A stretch of DNA of 64,000 nt, from the NCBI GenBank assembly GCA_930367205.1, contig OV884012.1, positions 56,875,239 to 56,939,238 on the forward strand, read 5' to 3'. This DNA comes from Acanthosoma haemorrhoidale. Lineage: Eukaryota; Arthropoda; Insecta; Hemiptera; Acanthosomatidae. The stretch's first letter is position 1. Each line of letters starts with the position of its first letter. Shown in pieces: positions 34,562-47,832 of the stretch. The position numbers and the translations under genes were made by a program. Under the pieces are notes generated by a model. The model did not search any database. It was not told where the DNA came from and saw only the letters and a list, made by a program, of their open reading frames with translations.

Positions 34562-35714
34562 GTGAATAAATCACACTCTACTAAACTAAACTTAAATCCA
34601 ATAATGAACTAAACGAATAACATATTCAAAAAAGACGAACATTTGAAATAAATAAGGAAGCACTAAGCAATTATGGCTGAACTAAAAAAATAAAAAGTTG
34701 CTACTTTAGATCTGTCTCTATTTCTGTTTTTCACATATATTTAAAAAAAAGACAATGAAGCTAATTAGGTAATACCACTAAACATGAGAAAATATAACTG
34801 TAACATAAACATTATATAATTTTGGGTTATTTTGTGCGTATAATTTATAACATACATTTGACGTAAAAGTCATTATCTTCCTCCAGTCAAATTCATATTT
34901 GTAACATACTACCTTTTTGTCCTTGGCTTCATCCACGACAAAATCTTAACAAAATATTTGGATTGTCTTCATTGCACCCAACGTCAAGTTGAAGCTCACT
35001 ACCCAACTCTTTGAAGAGCCTGTGTGAAGATACATAGCCTGTATGTTAACATACAGCCTTTACAGCCATTTTTAAAATGCGTTTGGTAGTAGTTTTTGAG
35101 TTTACAATGGTTAACAAATGGCAATTACCTTGGGTTGTCAGGTTGTTTATTCATTATTATGTATTTAGTTTGTTTATATTCTGTTAGACAGGAAAATTAA
35201 TGAATTATATATATTGTGTAAAATAGAAATGATTTTATTTACTTACAATCAAAATTACATTTCTACGATAAAAACTATAAAAAAAATATTTTAAAAATTT
35301 ACAATTTAACCCAGGACTTTTAGTTTCGCCTCCGGAAACATGAACAAGTCAATTCTAGGTTAAGCCCACATTGAGCGAGCTACATAAGGTTGTCAGTGGT
35401 ATCAACAGGGCAATCTCAAATCCACTCCGCAGTACTTAAGAGTCTGCCGACGTGACTTCTTGATCGTGATTGAAAATTTCTCTTTGAAAATACCTCTTAG
35501 AGTGGGACAAAAACTTCGTTTCCATTTAATATAAAAGGGAGTGGGGCAATTTGACTGGCCAAACATTGTGAAGAGAAAATTTATTTTTGAACTAGATAAG
35601 AAGGAACTGTCATGACAGAGTTACATGGCCATATAAAACGAGAGTTTTTATCTCTCTCTTTTAACATGAGAGAAAGAGATTACTGAGAGAGTGGAAGAGC
35701 TATTCTCCTGGGGT

Positions 35715-35975
35715 TTATATGATGCATACGTATAGAAAGTTTAAGATCAGATGTATGGAGTAATTGAGAAGGCCTGATGCCAGTTCTGCAGGCATATACA
35801 GAGGTCGGTGGAGCACAACGTGTGGTAAAACATTTTCGAGAATTGGAAAAATGATCACTAAGTCAAAGAGTGGTGAGACACTATGAGATACCAAAGAAGT
35901 CAGCACCAGGCTAGACTCCGCTTTCATTACCACCTTTCTGACGTAAATGTCTTCTCTTTGCTGCATTTGGCCCAT
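35715..35975 (-). CDS. Unassigned 86-codon open frame with hydrophobic stretches
   Basis: Minus-strand ATG at 35975 reads MGQMQQREDIYVRKVVMKAE and then a hydrophobic, Leu/Val-rich second half (LVIIFPILENVLPHVVLHR). G+C content is above the local average. I do not recognise it, and no splice-site pair or poly(A) signal secures it. Chance or transposon origin is equally possible. Confidence 0.18.
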   Translation of the reverse strand: MGQMQQREDIYVRKVVMKAESSLVLTSLVSHSVSPLFDLVIIFPILENVLPHVVLHRPLYMPAELASGLLNYSIHLILNFLYVCII

Positions 35976-37654
35976 TATTTTCTTCTTTTTTTTTTTTTTT
36001 TTATTGTTGACCTAATGCATTGAATATTTTGAGTACTTCTTTCATATGTTTATTTATTATTTTAAGGAAAAATTCATTTTAGGATTTTAATTACCTGTTA
36101 AACCATTTATTAATTAAAAGCTTTAACGCAGAAAAGGTTTTTAATGCAGGGTTTTACCCAGTTGGTTTTAATTCGGTTATTGTTTAGTTTATGGTGTAAT
36201 AATACTGTGGTATTAATTTCAATGTTGGCAAGAATTTTAGATGTTGTCTTAATAGTTTAATGTAATTAAACTAATACATATATTATGTACGTATATATAT
36301 AAGAGATGGGGTATCAGAGATAGGCGGATTGGGATCCATAACAGAAACACAATTTTTTGAATAGCTGATATAACTGTTTAATGAATTATAAAGGCGTAAG
36401 ATAGCAAGAAAATGGATATGACACAGTTCGGGGATCTACTGGATGAATCCACTGGGCCTTCGCAAGATGACGCATAGCGTTAGTCATACAGACCCGTCTA
36501 CGAAATTTGGTTCAGTCCGGCTTCATGACAGATTGCCGCCACCCAGTGACTGCAATTCTGCAAAAGTTACCGTAGGCGGCATAAATTTTTAATGTATCAA
36601 AAATATTACCAATGAATAGGGTCTTGTGTTATCCCTTTTCTTTTTTATCAATGATTGTATTTTTAACACTTAGCATGGTTTTATTTTGTAATTTAGCTTA
36701 ATTATATCTCATGTTTGAGTAGTCGGTCTGTACTTCTCATGTAAATCCAATAGTTTCAGTTACAGATTAAACGTATTTTATTTTCTTACCCTTCCGGGAA
36801 TCTGAAGGGGCAAATAAAACTGTGTTATTCAAAATCATAAAAACCTCTTGAAAAAACAATGATTGGGTTATATAAGGGACTTATGTAAAGCTTACATAAC
36901 TTGGCTTTCTGGGGGCGGAGTCTGGAGGGACCTATCACCCCTCAGTTGTAGTATAGAACACTTGTGTATCTGTTGTAAGTATTTGATGTAACATAGCTAA
37001 TTCAAAAAAGTTGCATCACCATGTTTTCTTACTTAATATTGTTGAGTATTTTTATAAATAATATTTTTATAAACTGTAAATCCGTAAATAATTCATATTT
37101 GTTTATTAAAATTTTTCCATTTAAAATCTTATATATTTGTAATTTAAAAATTATTGACCAAATAAAATCTTTCATAACGGCTAGTTGAACAAATATGAAA
37201 TAAAAAACTTATTTTGTCTGTTCCAAGTATTTTTATAGTCATTTTTGCGATATAAACATAGTAGCGATATAAAGAAAAAATATCAGAACATCAAATTTCA
37301 TTTACATCTGATCACTGACTTCAAAAACTGATTAACATTTAATTCTTTAAGTGATAGACTAACGATTTTCACGATTTTTTCGCAGTTACTGTAGGCAAAC
37401 TGAAACATCTGCAATGTAGTCCGGCCTGTTGTTGAATATATATTTCTAAAATGTTGCATTGAAATAATCAGTTTTAAGATCATCTTGGTAGAATAGCCTC
37501 GATGATGACAAGACCATAAAACTACTCTCCCTTTGGGCTCAGCAATTTTTAATTTTTAAACTTCTAGAATATAATGATTGAAAACCATTTTAATGTGCTA
37601 AATTTTCCATAATCCTTTTGGTAATAATACTGTCAATCCAAAATATTGAAAAAA

Positions 37655-37962
37655 TTCACTCACTCATTCATACAATATTTATTATATCCTACATTTTATA
37701 TAATACAGCCCAGAGGCCTCCCAAATCCACATGGTTGTCACCTCCCTCACATGCAAAAAAGGAAGCGAAGACTTAGGAAGTCCCCCACGCTCCTCAGTCA
37801 GCCGTGCCACCGGATACGAGCCAGTGGAGAATGACGAAGAGCGCGAGAGCCACATATGCTCAGGACATGATTGGAGAAGCTGGCGATTGCCAGTACTCCC
37901 GCTGTAACGCATTTATAGCACGTCACGAGGCCACTGCCATTTCAGTTTCCGAGGCGGATTTA
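37655..37962 (-). mobile_element. LINE-A 3' UTR fragment
   Basis: On the minus strand this carries the LINE-A 3' UTR landmarks (GGAGGCCTCTGGGCTGTATT, CTGAGGAGCGTGGGGGACTT, ATCATGTCCTGAGCATATG and GGCAATCGCCAGCTT). It lacks the terminal GGCAGATTGTAATT block and any A tail, so it is truncated at both ends or its tail has eroded. Purely 3' UTR; non-coding. Confidence 0.88.
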
Positions 37963-40100
37963 TTTTGCATTGTCAAATGGCTATTACTCCAATTTAGAGC
38001 AAGAATGGGTAAACATATCATCAGCGCTATATCCATATATGTTTCCCTTTTAGCACACACATTTTTTAATTATTCCAATCCAGTCGATATAAAAAAAAAC
38101 ACCCCTTTAAATAATAATTTCTGATACGGTGAATATCAAGGTTTTCATTTTCATTTCAGAGTTATATATTTTCATTATTTCAACATGTTAAAAGAGGTAT
38201 TCGGTCATTTATTGCATAAATCATTATCTACTAAATAGAACAACTAGGTCAAATGATAAGAGTTATACTTTAAATCGATTCATTCAGCCTTAAAAAAAAA
38301 TTAAGTTCTCAGATTATTTAAATTTGTATGCATATTTATATTTGTCATAATATTGTATGTTGAATTTGACACATCTTCTCAATTCAAAGTAATGCTCTTG
38401 TTGCGGATCTGATAAGAGACGTTTCCAGCCTGTTATACAATTTCCACCGATATGACTTAAAATTTTCAAATATTCACATTTCCTCCCAGTTTGAAACAAT
38501 TTTTGTCTGGAAATAGGTACATACAAATTAAGAAACATTTAACTACTAAAGTCTTATCATATGCTATCCATAAATAGATTATGTGCATAGAAAATAGGAT
38601 CGAAAGGATATTGTGTGAAAATGGTGTCTGCCAATCCACCATTGTGTTTATTATAATTGTGTTTAATATTTAGCATTGTGTTCAATATTTGAATATTGAA
38701 GCGTGTGATATCACGCTTTTAATAAATAGTCTTTGTTCATGTGATTTCGGATAGTTTTGAGAATAAGTAAGAAATACTAAAAGAATAGTATTTTTTTTAT
38801 GAGTATCGTATAATAATAGATTGTTTGGGATTATTTTCGGGTTTATTGTTTGGACTTCTATACATAACAATAAATCATTAGAATACAAATATTAGCGAAT
38901 AAATTACACTGCGAATATGCTTATTGGGTAGTCTTAGTTGTATGATAGTCATGATTCATATATATGAAATTCCAACTTTTATTACATGTTATAGACTTTT
39001 GTTAGGAAACATTATAAATACACATAATTATTGTTACGAAGTGATGATTTGGACAGATCAAAATATTCTACTGAATTATATGCCGAAATGCTATCTATCA
39101 TTACACACATTCACTGTGCATCATTAACATTAGCTAGGCCAAGTAGACCACTGATTTATAATATCATGTGATATGTAGCCCGTTGAATACATTAATAATC
39201 GAGGGCACAGATGGTCGTTAAGCTTAAGTGGAATCAGCCGCATCTGGGACAAGAGGTCTGAGTGTCTGCGGTCCCACTTAGCTACATGCTTGCAATAATA
39301 CACTGTGCTATTCTGGTTATGGACTGTGCATTGATGCACTTCCAGAAATAAACATCTTATTAACAATAAACATACCAATCATTCAGGGGTTAATTCAATG
39401 ACTACTTCTCGATTCTTGTAGCGATTTATAATTTATTCCCATCATCCTCCTATAGTTACACTGAAACTTCAATTACTTCCAAACTGCAATTAGGAATAAA
39501 TGCCCTTTCTAGATTGAACATTAGGTTGGTCGTTTATTCATCCACAACTTAGGAAGCTGCTTCGTATTGCATTTTTTCTACTCATTTATTAACAATAAAA
39601 TCAAGAAAAATAATGTAAGCAATGCTGTTTTCATACAAAATGACAATATGAAGCTTGCAGCCATCATTGAATCAAAATTTGATTCGGATACTGGTAATTC
39701 AGGATTTTATAGTGAAATTTAATACCTTAACTAATTTCAGTAATATTGCAATTTCGTATTTGTTAAATGTTGTATTTTATAATATAGAAATTAAAGAAAT
39801 AGGTTTTAAAAATACCATTGTTCGTAGATCTTCATAAACTTATTTAAATCGGCAAGCGCTTTCAACAACCCAGACAGTACAAGGCGATCAGTTAACTACC
39901 ACAACCTATGGAGAACTGCCAATTGAAAACAGCTTGTGAAGAGGTACAAACATTGGAGTTGATGAATACCTAAATTAATTAAAACCTGAATTAAGCGGTA
40001 CCCGTCAATCTAATACCTGAATGTATAGATTTACTCAACGGCACCTGTTCTCTCTGAAATTATAACATTTGTGTGATTGCTTTGTTACATCCCCTTTGTT
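37963..40100. other. AT-rich; short minus-strand frames without assignment
   Basis: Frames at 38314-38538 and 39130-39378 (both minus) have mixed composition, the second with several Cys and His, but show no domain that I know. No other features. Confidence 0.4.
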
Positions 40101-40250
40101 ATGGGCTTCATCTCCAAGCGACAACACCTGCTGAAAGAGTCATCACAACCCACGGCAGTAGATGATTCGGATGATCCTATCATCTCCGCCGTCGCTTCTA
40201 CTCCAGCACCGGGATTCTGTTCTGCCAGTTATCTTTGTCGTATCTTCTAA
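40101..40250 (+). CDS. Unassigned 49-codon small ORF in a G+C island
   Basis: ATG at 40101 begins MGFISKRQHLLKESSQPTAV, passes an acidic DDSDDP and ends YLCRIF before TAA. The island 40085-40270 is near 50 percent G+C against an AT-rich background. However, the minus strand is open in more than one frame across the same island, so the coding strand is uncertain. It may be a transposon remnant. Confidence 0.18.
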   Translation: MGFISKRQHLLKESSQPTAVDDSDDPIISAVASTPAPGFCSASYLCRIF

Positions 40251-41414
40251 ACAGGCTGGGATCTCTCTCACTACCTCGAATATAAATTTATCTTATGCTA
40301 TAATTTCAAAAATATTTAATAATGATAGACGTTGAATATGTATTTTCCGGTGACTTTTGATAGGCAAAATGATTCGAATTTTTTTGACTATTTGGTAATG
40401 ATATAGTAGTTTCAAAAACGATCAAATGGATACATAATGATCCACAAACAAATCCAGTTTTTACAGATCAACCTTTAAGAAATAAAAATTACAGTCGTAA
40501 TATCTGTTAGAGATTATTACCTTTAATATTATCTAAGTTTGACTATTATACATTTTTTTTGTAAAACCCAAAATAATAATTTAAAGAAATAGATTTCACT
40601 AAGAAGAGTACATTTGAAAAATACTCCTAACAATTTATTTATGGTTAATTGAATTATATCGTGTTTAAAATTCAGATTAAATCTTTATTTATAAATTAAT
40701 ATAAGACTTTTAAATACATATAATTTATGTTTGTTCAATGCTCCCAAATTAAATTGTTGCTAACTTATGGCGGCCTTACTAATCGATTATATGCAGGTCT
40801 AGTAATAATGAAAGAGTAACTGGAGTCTTATAAAATTATTTTTCTGTGTGCTAGTTAAGGAGTAAATTTTACAATATAAAAAAAATATGCGGCAATGTTA
40901 TTTACAATGTAAAATTAATTTGATTATCTCCATGTCTGTTACTTCTTAATCTACTACCTGTGATCATAATATCTGAAAACCACACTCTAATATCAAATTA
41001 CCAACTATCTTGGACCAATTATCCTTAAATGAAAGTAGGATCTGGGTGGTTAGTTACTCCAAGTAAAAAAAAAAAATGAATAGCTGTGGCCTAAGCAAAT
41101 TTACGCATTCATAGTTCCAAAAATTTCAGTGCTATAAATTTATAAAGATAATAACCATCTATTATAAATATTTATTAACAAGAAAAATATAACTTTTTTC
41201 TTAATTTGAAAATTATTATACCAGTTATTTTGGTCCCGGGTCTCTGACACGATTACATATTAAAGTTACGCAAGATGACGAAAGGTACCACCCCACATGA
41301 GGTTTTTGTCAGGTTTTGCTGTAACAATTCTATGGTAATAATAATACCATGTTGAATTGACCGATAAGTTGGAAATATGTGAGAATAAACCCTTCGGTTA
41401 GCCAGAAAAATCGA
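40251..41414. other. No recognisable gene; very AT-rich
   Basis: I see nothing beyond AT-rich single-copy-looking sequence. Confidence 0.5.
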
Positions 41415-41702
41415 ATGGGTTATAGTAGAGGGTCATTTCGACGATCAAACAGGAAACTACCAGTGTTCGACTCCTATAAGGATGAGCAAATAATCCTAGA
41501 GACTAGGTGTGAACTAGGGCAGATGCTGAGCACATATCGTATGTTGTATAGTGGACTGCTGAGGCTTAGAGGCAATTCCATATACAACCTTCCGCCCTTG
41601 CCTTCTGATTTAGAGATATTAACTTTTGATATAGCGCCAGCTCCAAGCAGTGGTAATAAGGAACCCACACTTCTTCTAACTAATGAGCCCCTCGGCCTAT
41701 AA
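41415..41702 (+). CDS. Unassigned 95-codon open frame
   Basis: First ATG at 41415 (MGYSRGSFRRSNRKLPVFDS); the frame is open from 41379. The peptide has a basic N-terminus, a central helical-looking stretch (ILETRCELGQMLSTYRMLY) and a Pro-rich end, stopping at TAA after NEPLGL. G+C content and amino-acid mix look coding. No domain recognised. It may be a last exon: an upstream acceptor could lie before 41379, but I cannot fix one. Confidence 0.27.
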   Translation: MGYSRGSFRRSNRKLPVFDSYKDEQIILETRCELGQMLSTYRMLYSGLLRLRGNSIYNLPPLPSDLEILTFDIAPAPSSGNKEPTLLLTNEPLGL

Positions 41703-43919
41703 TTATGTAGTCTACTAACTTTGCTGACTGTGGCTTAATTTATTTACGAGATCACGTGTATCTTAGAGAGAGGTTAAGCTGGATGTTTATCCTTATTATT
41801 TACGCTAAGTAACGGACCAATAATAGGTATTCCAGCATTATAGAGCCCTGCGGTAACATGCACACATCTAGCTCAGAGATGTGAGCATGTTCAGTGAGTT
41901 TTCATTTTAGATTACGTAAAGGACTGCACTGAGCCCATGCTCGGTGTTGTGTATATAGAAAGACTATTGTAAAGGCAGTGGACTTCAGGGGGAGGGGCAT
42001 TGGCACTGGAGGACTGTTTTGGACCTAGTGGTTGAGGAACTGATTTGGTCATGGGTGTCCATACCATGTCTCTCCCATGTGTACCCGTTTGTTAATTACA
42101 GTGTTACTAACTATTCGAATGCATTCCATTTACTATCTTTTCCGCCTCTCTTCCCAAAACCACCCTCGGCACCTCAAAGTGTGTCCGTTTCCAAACCAGA
42201 GTACGACGTCCTAGAATGGACTTTGGAATAAATTGACACTTATTTGTATTAAGTATACAAACCATCCATCAATTTTGGCGGTATTCTCTACATTCGATGC
42301 ACTCGATTCCACATTCACGCCCTCCTCGGTTTTCCTACATTTATTGTCCTTTGTATCTCCTTCGTCGTCACTTTCTTAAGGATCTCACTGTTGCTTATTC
42401 CTGCAAAATGACCCATGTTGAGCCTTCCCTGCTTTTTAATTTTATCCTCTCGATTAAGAAGCCTGTAATACTACTGGTTCCTTTGTCATATCTGTCTGTA
42501 TTCTTTACGTACTCTTGAATGCAAGGAGCTGAGGCTTGGAATTGATCGGCAACTATTGTCATTAAAATGGGATTCAACATAAGAATGTAAAACCTCTAAC
42601 GCTTTATACTATTATAATAGTTTATATTATAAAACAATTCATCTATATCGTTTAATCTATATGAATAGCATAATTTTTAAATGAAGAAAAACAAATAATG
42701 AATTAAACCTTAGTTTGTCATAATTTATTGAACCTATTATATGACTACAGATTTGGTATAATTAAATAACCTGAAATATGCAAATCGTACATTACGAAAT
42801 TATAAAGGCTTGACCCCGAAAAATGATGGTGAAGATAAATGGGCAAACTACCAATCAAATTAGCCCGTCCCTACCTGCAAAGTTTCCATCATGAAGTGGA
42901 GTGGATCCATCAAGAGTGGAAAACTGTCGGGCAGTCGGGCTCCACTAATTGACTGATTAGCTGCAGGCAAAAACCCACCCGTGGAGTGCCTGTTCTGGTG
43001 GGCTTTTTGTCAGTGCTACCACCGCAGTCGCTGACTCTGCTCAATTGAAAACAAGATTAGTCCCCCCCCCCCCAGTTTATAGAGTACGCCCAAAGCTAAC
43101 TCCATGTTAAACTATTTACTCAGTGATTTGGTCGCTTGATAAAGTGTTTTAATTGTTTTAACGTTTTATTGTAACAGACAGTTCACCACTGTATAACTAA
43201 TAAATAGACAGTACAGTAATAGATGATGTTTTGTATAGGCGTAAATCCTAGCGGTCATCAACGTCTTACAGTTAATATTACAGTATATTAATAATGGATT
43301 TAATATGCTTACCCCTTTTTTAAAATAAGTGCCAGCTAATTTCTAGGATTCTACCCTGAAACGTTGAATTTCTAAACATTTCAAATATACCTTTAAAATA
43401 GCAAAGTAGGACTGAAATTAAGCTCCCGGTATAGACTCTCAAGGCCAAAGTAACCACACAGAAAGTTTTATATTTAAACGTTGATTCAGTAATACAAGAT
43501 GGTCGGCCGTCACCACGATTGAAACATCACTAGGAAAGTCTTGAAGTGGTAGAGAAAGAGTTTGATGGTCTAATTATCTATCTCACTCCATTTATTTTTG
43601 GTAAATGCGTGAGTCCCAACAGTGCACTGTGTCCTGGAGAAGAGATAAATATAGGTTAGGGGATTTAGGGTATTGTTACGTGGTCTTGGAAAGCCTCGGA
43701 TTCTTAGTTTAAGCGAAAGCCGTCCGCAAGATCGAATGTGAACTGGAACCTGTCGGACTGAACCACTGCGGGAGTGTCATTAGGTAGTTGTGGTGCCCCA
43801 GGTACCGTTGACCAAGGAAGACTAGTTTTAGCGGGACGAAGTCAGAGAATTACACTGGGAAAGTGTGGAGGCTGATAGCACCGGCCCAAATCCAGCTAGA
43901 TAAGGTAGGAGAGGTTCAG

Positions 43920-43922
<3 letters not shown>
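41703..43922. other. Mixed AT-rich and G+C-richer sequence, unassigned
   Basis: Holds an imperfect 14-bp-stem hairpin at 41856-41890 (arms ACATGCACACATCT and AGATGTGAGCATGT, one mismatch, loop AGCTCAG), a G+C-rich block at 42.84-43.05 kb, a C12 run at 43062-43073, and another rich block at 43.6-43.9 kb. Open frames at 42019-42231 and 42297-42518 lack recognisable domains. Confidence 0.4.

Positions 43923-43950
<28 letters not shown>
43923..43950 (-). repeat. T28 run, likely poly(A) tail of a minus-strand retroposed sequence
   Basis: A pure run of 28 T is followed to the right by non-repetitive sequence, as expected for a retrocopy on the minus strand ending here. The body may extend to about 44.3 kb. 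I found no matching target duplication, so the 5' end is undefined. Confidence 0.5.
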
Positions 43951-43955
<5 letters not shown>

Positions 43956-44339
43956 CAAAACCTCAAATACAATGTACAAAAGAAAAATAACAAAATAATA
44001 AGCGACTTACAAATTTCTCCTCTTCCTGCATTTAAATGCATTTGGAGGAGTGCATAATACAATAAATTCTTTGATGTTAATAGTACTCAGTCTTATATTC
44101 ACACTAGGTGATGAGGCTCACCTTCTTTTTGTCACCGACACCAAACATGCCATTGTCAGTCTCGAATCAGGGGTATTAATAGCTAGGGGGCAGCCAATCA
44201 GAAGGCCGTTTGATTCGGCCAATCAAAACCGGCTTCACTTGCTGCAGAAGACTGACGGCGCTCATTGTGGTGGCCTGGTAACTAGTCGCATCTTTATTAA
44301 GATGAATCATTATTTAAAGAATTCGGTTTTACCGTAGTA

Positions 44340-46630
44340 CAGTATTATTATATTGCATTATAATATTTGCCTTGATATATCAGAGTATATGAATACTTAG
44401 TCTTGTCCGTGAAAAGGTTGGCACAACACTAGGTTTGTGTGCTTACTGTTTGTCTTATATTGCATTCCATCTCTCACTCATACGGTATTCTCAACATTCG
44501 TTCATAGAATATAAACATATATACGTTACGTGTCTTCCCTTGAGATATCAACTCTCCTTGGTGAATTCATTGCAGAATTCTCAATTTCCCAGGAAGAAGC
44601 AAGGTTCTGGGAGATCCTCCTTTTGAAGTCGCCTCACTTCAATTAATTTCAAGAGAAGTTGATGTGGGTAAAGAAATTGACGGATCAGAAGGGAAGTACC
44701 ATCGTTAACCATCGTTGTTTCTGAACATTATGTCTTATAAGTTCAGTAATTAAGAACATCAAACTAAAATAAAAAGTGCTAAACTTGGTTTCTGTTATGT
44801 GGCCCACGTCAGTAGTTCATTTATTGAGCAGTGATATCAGTTCTTAGGAATAGTTATTAAGGTCACCCGAATCACAAAATATGACCGATAAGGTTATTGA
44901 CTGGGGGGTTAGTGTTTTATTGTGAGACGGTATAAAACAAGATTTGTGAGGAGGGTCAAAAGAGGGGTCATGATGGTTCTAAAATTGGTAAGGCATGTTG
45001 TCACTAGGTTGGTAAGACTATGGAGCTAGTGGAATTTCGGGAACATGCAACAGATGTTGAGACTATGAGAGTTGTAGGACAATCTAGAGTCGGGAGTAAG
45101 CTTGAAGTATGACCCCCAACATGTAGGCCTATCCTTAAAATAAAGATTGAAGAATCTTTATTCCACTGCTGAGTTTATAATTATGTATGCATCTTATCCT
45201 CTCCGTCTAGGCCTATCTGCGTACCTCCAATCAGCTAAATTTAAAAAAACGATTATAACGACAATTTTAATAAATTGACGTAATTATCGTCCGTCAATCA
45301 TCAATGCAACTTACATATGTGCACATTATGACTCAGGGACAGTTAATTTCTCTACAAAATTAAGGATACAATAGTACAGCGATAGCAAAATATTTATGAG
45401 TGTATTACCCAATTCATAGAGTGTTTTTATTTTTAGCATCATTGCAGCATTAAATTAAGTTAGATCCGGTTAATTTAAAGCTGTTTTAAGTTTATACTAT
45501 AAACTTTAAAATAGGCATTATTTCGTTGTCTTTATCAATATGATACGAAAATGAAGTGGTTACTAATATTAACTTATTATTTGAAACTGAAAGTATTTTT
45601 GAAGTTTTTTTGGTTATTAAATTCAACAAAAGAACGGCGTCAATAACCTGAAGGTTTCACGCCAAAATTAATCCCCAAAAAACAAACAAAACTAAAGGAA
45701 CCTCGTAAAATTGTATCAATTTAGACCAATCCTCGATCTCAAAGACAAACAAACAGAATCATACTCACAGAGATGTAAACAGAGAGGTTTCAGGTCTCAA
45801 GCAAAGTATGATACTATCTGATATTTTCGATGGTTATTAGATTTCCTGTTTCTGTCTATCGCTAATGATCCCACGGCACTTGATTATAATTGATGAAACT
45901 CATCATATACACACTTCTGCCGAGAATCTGAGATGACTATCCGGAAAATGGGCCTTCAGCGTATTATTGATGGCTTCAAATCTGACAATTCGTATTCATG
46001 GAACACTAAACTCAAATAATAACTTTGATGGATTCGAGTTTTATCACTTTTGTTCATCGACCCCCTCAACCGGCATTTGCATAGTCATCTCGTTGTGAAT
46101 ACTTTATATCTAACCAATAACCAAGCAATCAACTTCGAATGAAGGAAGGACATTTTGGAAGGAAAATGTCAATTTCTGTCTTGGAATTACATTCTGAACC
46201 ACTTCACTTAATAAACATTGAATAGTCTTAACCGAAATGAATATTTAATACTTTGTGTCATTCCAGCTCCTTTTAAGTCAATTATTCGTTTGTTTCTGCT
46301 CAATTTTACTTAGTTTGGTCCTGCGCGGCATATTTTAAACGTTTAATCAACACAAACACTCTCTAATGTAAAAGTAAAAAGTGAACCGAACTGATATTCC
46401 TTCGTAAATATAAAGTAAATTGATAATAAATATCGATTAGTACCTTGATATAAATTTGTTTATAGGTTAGCCTATCAAGCTACGCAATGTCCTTCATTTC
46501 TGGCTATTTAATCTAGTTCAAAATAACTGTTTGTACACGAATTTGTTTTACAGATTTTAAAAATATTCCATTTTATCAACTGAGTTCATATTTTTTCACA
46601 GGGTTTCATATAAATATTAGTGTTTAATTA
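44340..46630. other. No recognisable gene; AT-rich
   Basis: Short frames only. A sequence near 45425-45455 resembles one near 9045-9075, as noted there. No other features. Confidence 0.45.
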
Positions 46631-46815
46631 CGCACTGTGTCCGTTGATAAAACTATGACATCCGTCTTCGATGTATTTATAGATATGCCAATGTTATCAA
46701 GTTTATTAACTAATCTTTATAAGTCTTGTTGTATGTTAGCATATACAGTTTTGGTTAGGTAAGTTTTGTAAAGAGCAATATTATCTGCAACAGCCAGGAC
46801 TTGACTATAAGGAAA
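46631..46815 (-). pseudogene. LINE reverse transcriptase relic (third family)
   Basis: The minus strand reads SQVLAVADNIALYKTYLTK, then VNKLDNIGISINTSKTDVI and VLST. This matches reverse transcriptase motif C (normally Y-A-D-D-I-A-L; here V-A-D-N, with the second catalytic Asp changed to Asn) and motif D with the following K-T-x-x-I-x-x-S. One in-frame TAA interrupts it. The wording differs from LINE-A and from the RTE-like pieces, so it is another LINE, probably of Jockey/I type. Flanking sequence has decayed beyond recognition. Confidence 0.7.
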
Positions 46816-46958
46816 TGCAATTATCGTAGCTAGTCGATTAAGCTACGTTGATAAACTAGTAGCTGGTAATTGAATAGCGTTAGTTTCCTTGTCCATATTG
46901 ACATTATGCTGCTATCCGTAGCGGTTCGTTTCACCACAGTATATGAGATAGAAACAAA

Positions 46959-47391
46959 TATTTTGTCATTATAATTATTCTTTTAATGATCAATGTTGAT
47001 CGGTTATCAAAACGTTAGAGTAGACATATAAATAAACCTAAAATGTAGATAGCGAATAAAAGGAATGCATGTCAGTCTTTGCTGAAGAAGGGCTGAGTTT
47101 TTGTTATGGCACGGAAACATAAAAGTCTGCAACCTAAACATACATTAATAGAGATTATAAATTAAAAATCACTCCTTCTGCAATAATAATTTTATAAATA
47201 TGCATTATTTGCAATATATTAGCTACCGTCAAACGGCGTGAAAATTGTTCAGGATAGTTTCCTGACAAAGAGGCCACTTATGACCCCTACAAAGTTCCTG
47301 TATTGTTTTTCATTTCTTCATAAACAATACAGGCATGTTTTAGTAAATGATCAACACTGATCATTCAAATAATAATTATAATAATAAAACA
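46959..47391. mobile_element. Fold-back (MITE-like) element with long imperfect inverted repeats
   Basis: Arms of about 51 bp at 46959-47009 and 47341-47391 are reverse complements at roughly 75-80 percent, best across ATTATAATTATT and AATGATCAATGTTGATC. The interior holds a perfect 12-bp hairpin at 47297-47333 (CCTGTATTGTTT ... AAACAATACAGG, 13-nt loop). There is no coding capacity. A/T richness inflates such matches, but the GATCAATGTTGATC core supports real symmetry. I could not define a target duplication. Confidence 0.5.
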
Positions 47392-47832
47392 TAGGCAAAC
47401 ACGAGTATAAAACATTAATAATCAGACACTATTATATAATTGTAATAGAATGGAAAAGACTTTCACTTTACAAAAACGAAATCAAATACCAAAACTATTA
47501 AAAAAGAAACAAGTAGTGTCTTTTAAATCTTCCGTTTTTGAGTGGTTTTCTTGTTTGTGGAGTTGTGTAATTAAGCTATTAAGCATTTAGACGTTGGGGT
47601 AGTGGTAATATAAAAATTAACTAGATTAATTCATGACTAAAAAATAGTGTGGCCTACTAATAATATTAACTAATTAATTTACAGACCAAAAAATAAATCA
47701 AGGACAATATGGTGTCAGTAAGGCGCTACTGGGCTACCATTCCGCATAACGTTTCAGTCTTAAGGGCTCTCCGCCTACTGCTCTCCGCTACATACAAATA
47801 ACTTTAAAACAACATTAAGGCTTTAATATCAT

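Larger units (their letters stand above)
31809..37654. other. AT-rich stretch with weak open frames only
   Basis: Contains the open frames listed separately at 32227-32469, 34316-34561 and 35715-35975, a G9 run at 33339-33347, a T17 run at 35986-36002, and G+C-richer patches at 33.0-33.25 and 36.46-36.57 kb without recognisable motifs. I see no RNA gene. Confidence 0.4.

Noticed and set aside
40085..40270. A protein-coding gene on the minus strand of the 40.1-kb G+C island
   Set aside because: Several frames on both strands are open over less than 200 bp, so none can be preferred from sequence alone.
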